Part shown: one piece after another, positions 6,142 to 7,498 of the stretch
How the letters are laid out: each line of letters begins with the position of its first letter
How positions within the stretch are numbered: the first letter of the stretch is position 1
Assembly (NCBI GenBank): GCA_937901625.1
Contig: CALDIE010000275.1
Coordinates: forward strand, 1-7,498
Origin: an uncultured Lachnospiraceae bacterium
Lineage (GTDB): Bacteria; Bacillota; Clostridia; Lachnospirales; Lachnospiraceae
Direction of reading: 5' to 3'
DNA length: 7,498 bases
Made by a program: the position numbers and the translations under genes
The notes under the pieces: model-generated
Database searches by the model: none
Seen by the model: only the letters and a program-made list of their open reading frames with translations
Told to the model about the DNA's origin: nothing

Positions 6142-7320
6142 ATGAGCGAATCTGAAATCAGCAAATCTAAACAGAAACGAATGGAAATTGAAAAACAGCG
6201 AAAGGAACAGAAAAGGAAAAAGGTCGTATCTAAGACCATTGCAATCCTGATCCCTTCCCTGATTGTAATCGCCATCGTCGTTGCCGTAGTGATGTACAAT
6301 CAGTCCAAACTTGACTACAGCCGCTATTTAACCGACGAGGGAACGATCAAAGGCATCAATATCGATGATCATGTGCATGTGGATTATGAAAATATCACTC
6401 TTTCGAAGGCAGATCTTCTTCCTTCCGATCAGACCGTGGAAGACGACATCCTTGCCGAACTCCACAACAATTCTTCTCTGTCGGATGATCCCACGCTCAT
6501 CGTCTCTGACGGTGACCGTGTAAATGTTGCCTACACCGAAAAGATCGACGGTGCCGTTTCCGCGGAAGTAACCGCAGAATCCGGCGGACAGACCATGACG
6601 ATCGGTTACGCAAGCGTCAGCCAGGATTTTGACCTGGAACTCCTTGGTCATCATGTTGGGGACTCCTTCTCCACAACCATCAACTACTCTTCCGACAACG
6701 CCGATACATCCGTAGCCGGACAGGCCGTTGATTATGACATCACGATCTTAGGTCTTTATGTGGATGCGGAATTTAACGATGAGTATGTACAGTTCTACCA
6801 TGGCGATATCGCCTCCACCGCGGAGGAATACCGCCAATACATCATCGACAGTTACTATGATTCCAACCTGGAGAGTGCTCTTAGTGCTTCTCTTTCCGAA
6901 AACGCCGTTGTAACGAAACTTCCCGACAACTACATGAAGAACCTCACCGCCATCTACCATGATCAGAACCTTCGTCAGATGGAATATTACAACGCCATGT
7001 ATGAAAGTTACCTCGGCTATACCATGTACAACAACGAGTATGAGATGTATGGCTACTCCGATCAGGCTTCCTTTGACGCTTTTCTTGCCGAGCAGGTAAA
7101 GTCCGACACCGAGTACGCTTTGGAGGCTCAGTACATTTACGAGCACGCCGGTCTTTCCAATGACCCCGACACCGTTCGCGCCTACTTTACCGAATCCGGC
7201 TACGACGCCGAAACCTACAACGAATACAGCGAGCAGTACGGCACCGGCTACATGGCCCAGTCCTCCCTCTTCCGCCTCGTCATCAACTACCTCAAAGACC
7301 ACGTCACCATCACCGACTAG
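6142..7320 (+). CDS. Membrane-anchored trigger-factor-like FKBP-type peptidyl-prolyl isomerase, 392 aa
   Basis: The start at 6142 has GGGAG 6 nt upstream; the longer frame back to 6043 begins at the promoter and would read through the leader. Residues 5-31 are a strongly basic cytoplasmic tail (KSKQKRMEIEKQRKEQKRKK), followed by one membrane helix (about 32-52), so the rest should lie outside the membrane. Residues 121-205 resemble the FKBP domain of trigger factor: VSDGDRVNVAYTEKIDG at 121-137 and YASVSQDFDLELLGHHVGDSF at 156-176, matching the GD-V-Y-G-IDG and GFE-x-L-G-x-GD patterns. The remaining 180 residues are helical, rich in tyrosine and asparagine, and correspond in position to the trigger-factor C-terminal chaperone region; they end in LVINYLKDH. 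The ribosome-binding domain of true trigger factor is missing. The likely role is folding of exported proteins. It is a single-gene transcript diverging from recJ. The last 60 or so codons use mostly C in third position. Confidence 0.75.
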   Translation: MSESEISKSKQKRMEIEKQRKEQKRKKVVSKTIAILIPSLIVIAIVVAVVMYNQSKLDYSRYLTDEGTIKGINIDDHVHVDYENITLSKADLLPSDQTVEDDILAELHNNSSLSDDPTLIVSDGDRVNVAYTEKIDGAVSAEVTAESGGQTMTIGYASVSQDFDLELLGHHVGDSFSTTINYSSDNADTSVAGQAVDYDITILGLYVDAEFNDEYVQFYHGDIASTAEEYRQYIIDSYYDSNLESALSASLSENAVVTKLPDNYMKNLTAIYHDQNLRQMEYYNAMYESYLGYTMYNNEYEMYGYSDQASFDAFLAEQVKSDTEYALEAQYIYEHAGLSNDPDTVRAYFTESGYDAETYNEYSEQYGTGYMAQSSLFRLVINYLKDHVTITD

Positions 7321-7380
7321 GTGACACCGGGACGTACCTTCTGTCACGTTTTGTGGCACCGGGATGTACTTATCGTCATG
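7321..7380 (-). repeat. Two REP-like units, inverted relative to the copies at 2.7-2.8 kb
   Basis: The first unit (7321-7348) is a palindrome with GTGACA and TGTCAC ends. Its minus-strand sequence matches the element at 2812-2839 at 26 of 28 positions, including 20 identical bases. The second unit (7353-7380) is a degenerate copy in the same orientation, with GTGGCACCGGGATGTAC matching GTGACACCGGGACGTAC. The first unit begins at the base directly after the stop codon at 7320. Confidence 0.7.
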
Positions 7381-7453
7381 AATTGAATAGATGAATTGAA
7401 TAGATGGATCGAATAAATGAATTGAATAAATGCATTGAATAAATGCATTGAAC
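7378..7453 (+). repeat. 13-bp tandem repeat, nearly six copies
   Basis: The unit ATGAATTGAATAR repeats head to tail at 7378, 7391, 7404, 7417 and 7430, with a partial sixth copy at 7443-7453. Copies 1 and 2 are identical; later copies carry one to a few changes (for example ATGGATCGAATAA and ATGCATTGAATAA). Every reading frame soon meets a stop, so it is not coding. It starts within the last bases of the second REP-like unit. Confidence 0.9.
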
Positions 7454-7459
7454 TTGCAT

Positions 7460-7496
7460 AAAAAATGACAGGAGACCTTTCTCCTGTCATTTTTTT
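7460..7496. terminator. Strong bidirectional intrinsic terminator
   Basis: ATGACAGGAG (7465-7474) pairs perfectly with CTCCTGTCAT (7481-7490) around the loop ACCTTT. An A-run lies on the left and a T-run (7491-7496) on the right, so the hairpin can act in both directions. It would end the transcript of the FKBP-domain gene about 145 nt after its stop codon. Confidence 0.9.
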
Positions 7497-7498
7497 CA

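Noticed and set aside
6748..7359. 203-codon minus-strand open frame
   Set aside because: It is antisense to the FKBP-domain gene. Its valine- and glycine-rich translation comes from the C-ending codons of the real gene, and its start lies inside REP sequence.

Overview
The window looks like a chromosomal segment of a Gram-positive clostridium, most likely a Lachnospiraceae-type Bacillota. The reasons are strong GGAGG-type ribosome binding sites, a Gram-positive lipobox lipoprotein, a short clostridial-style RecJ, a membrane-anchored trigger-factor-like FKBP protein, and mid-range GC outside one GC-rich edge. The family placement is inference; no marker gene in the window settles it.

Layout. 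Five genes run leftwards and one runs rightwards. Reading the minus strand from the right: recJ (5960-4140) has a good sigma-A-type promoter and is followed after 15 nt by a polytopic membrane protein resembling the acyltransferase-3 family (4124-2964). That operon ends at a clear intrinsic terminator (2842-2874). A repeat-rich gap of about 430 bp follows. It holds a REP-like palindrome, two tandem copies of a roughly 60-bp unit and a CCCGGG hairpin. Next come a small XRE-type regulator (2533-2318) with a palindrome at its own transcription start, a secreted lipoprotein of unknown function (2249-813), and the N-terminal two thirds of a MurE-type muropeptide ligase (760 to the left edge, cut off).

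On the plus strand, diverging from recJ, is a single-pass membrane protein (6142-7320) with a trigger-factor-like FKBP domain and a helical C-terminal region. Its stop codon directly abuts two REP-like units, in the opposite orientation to those at 2.7-2.8 kb. A 13-bp tandem repeat and a strong bidirectional terminator at the right edge follow.

How the parts fit. The window mixes housekeeping functions (cell-wall precursor synthesis, DNA repair, extracytoplasmic protein folding) with envelope proteins of unknown role. I do not see a convincing undescribed multi-gene system. The most interesting signals are the REP-like/tandem-repeat clusters in opposite orientations about 4.5 kb apart, the abrupt GC jump inside murE, the XRE palindrome, and the acyltransferase-like protein that lacks the family's usual histidine.
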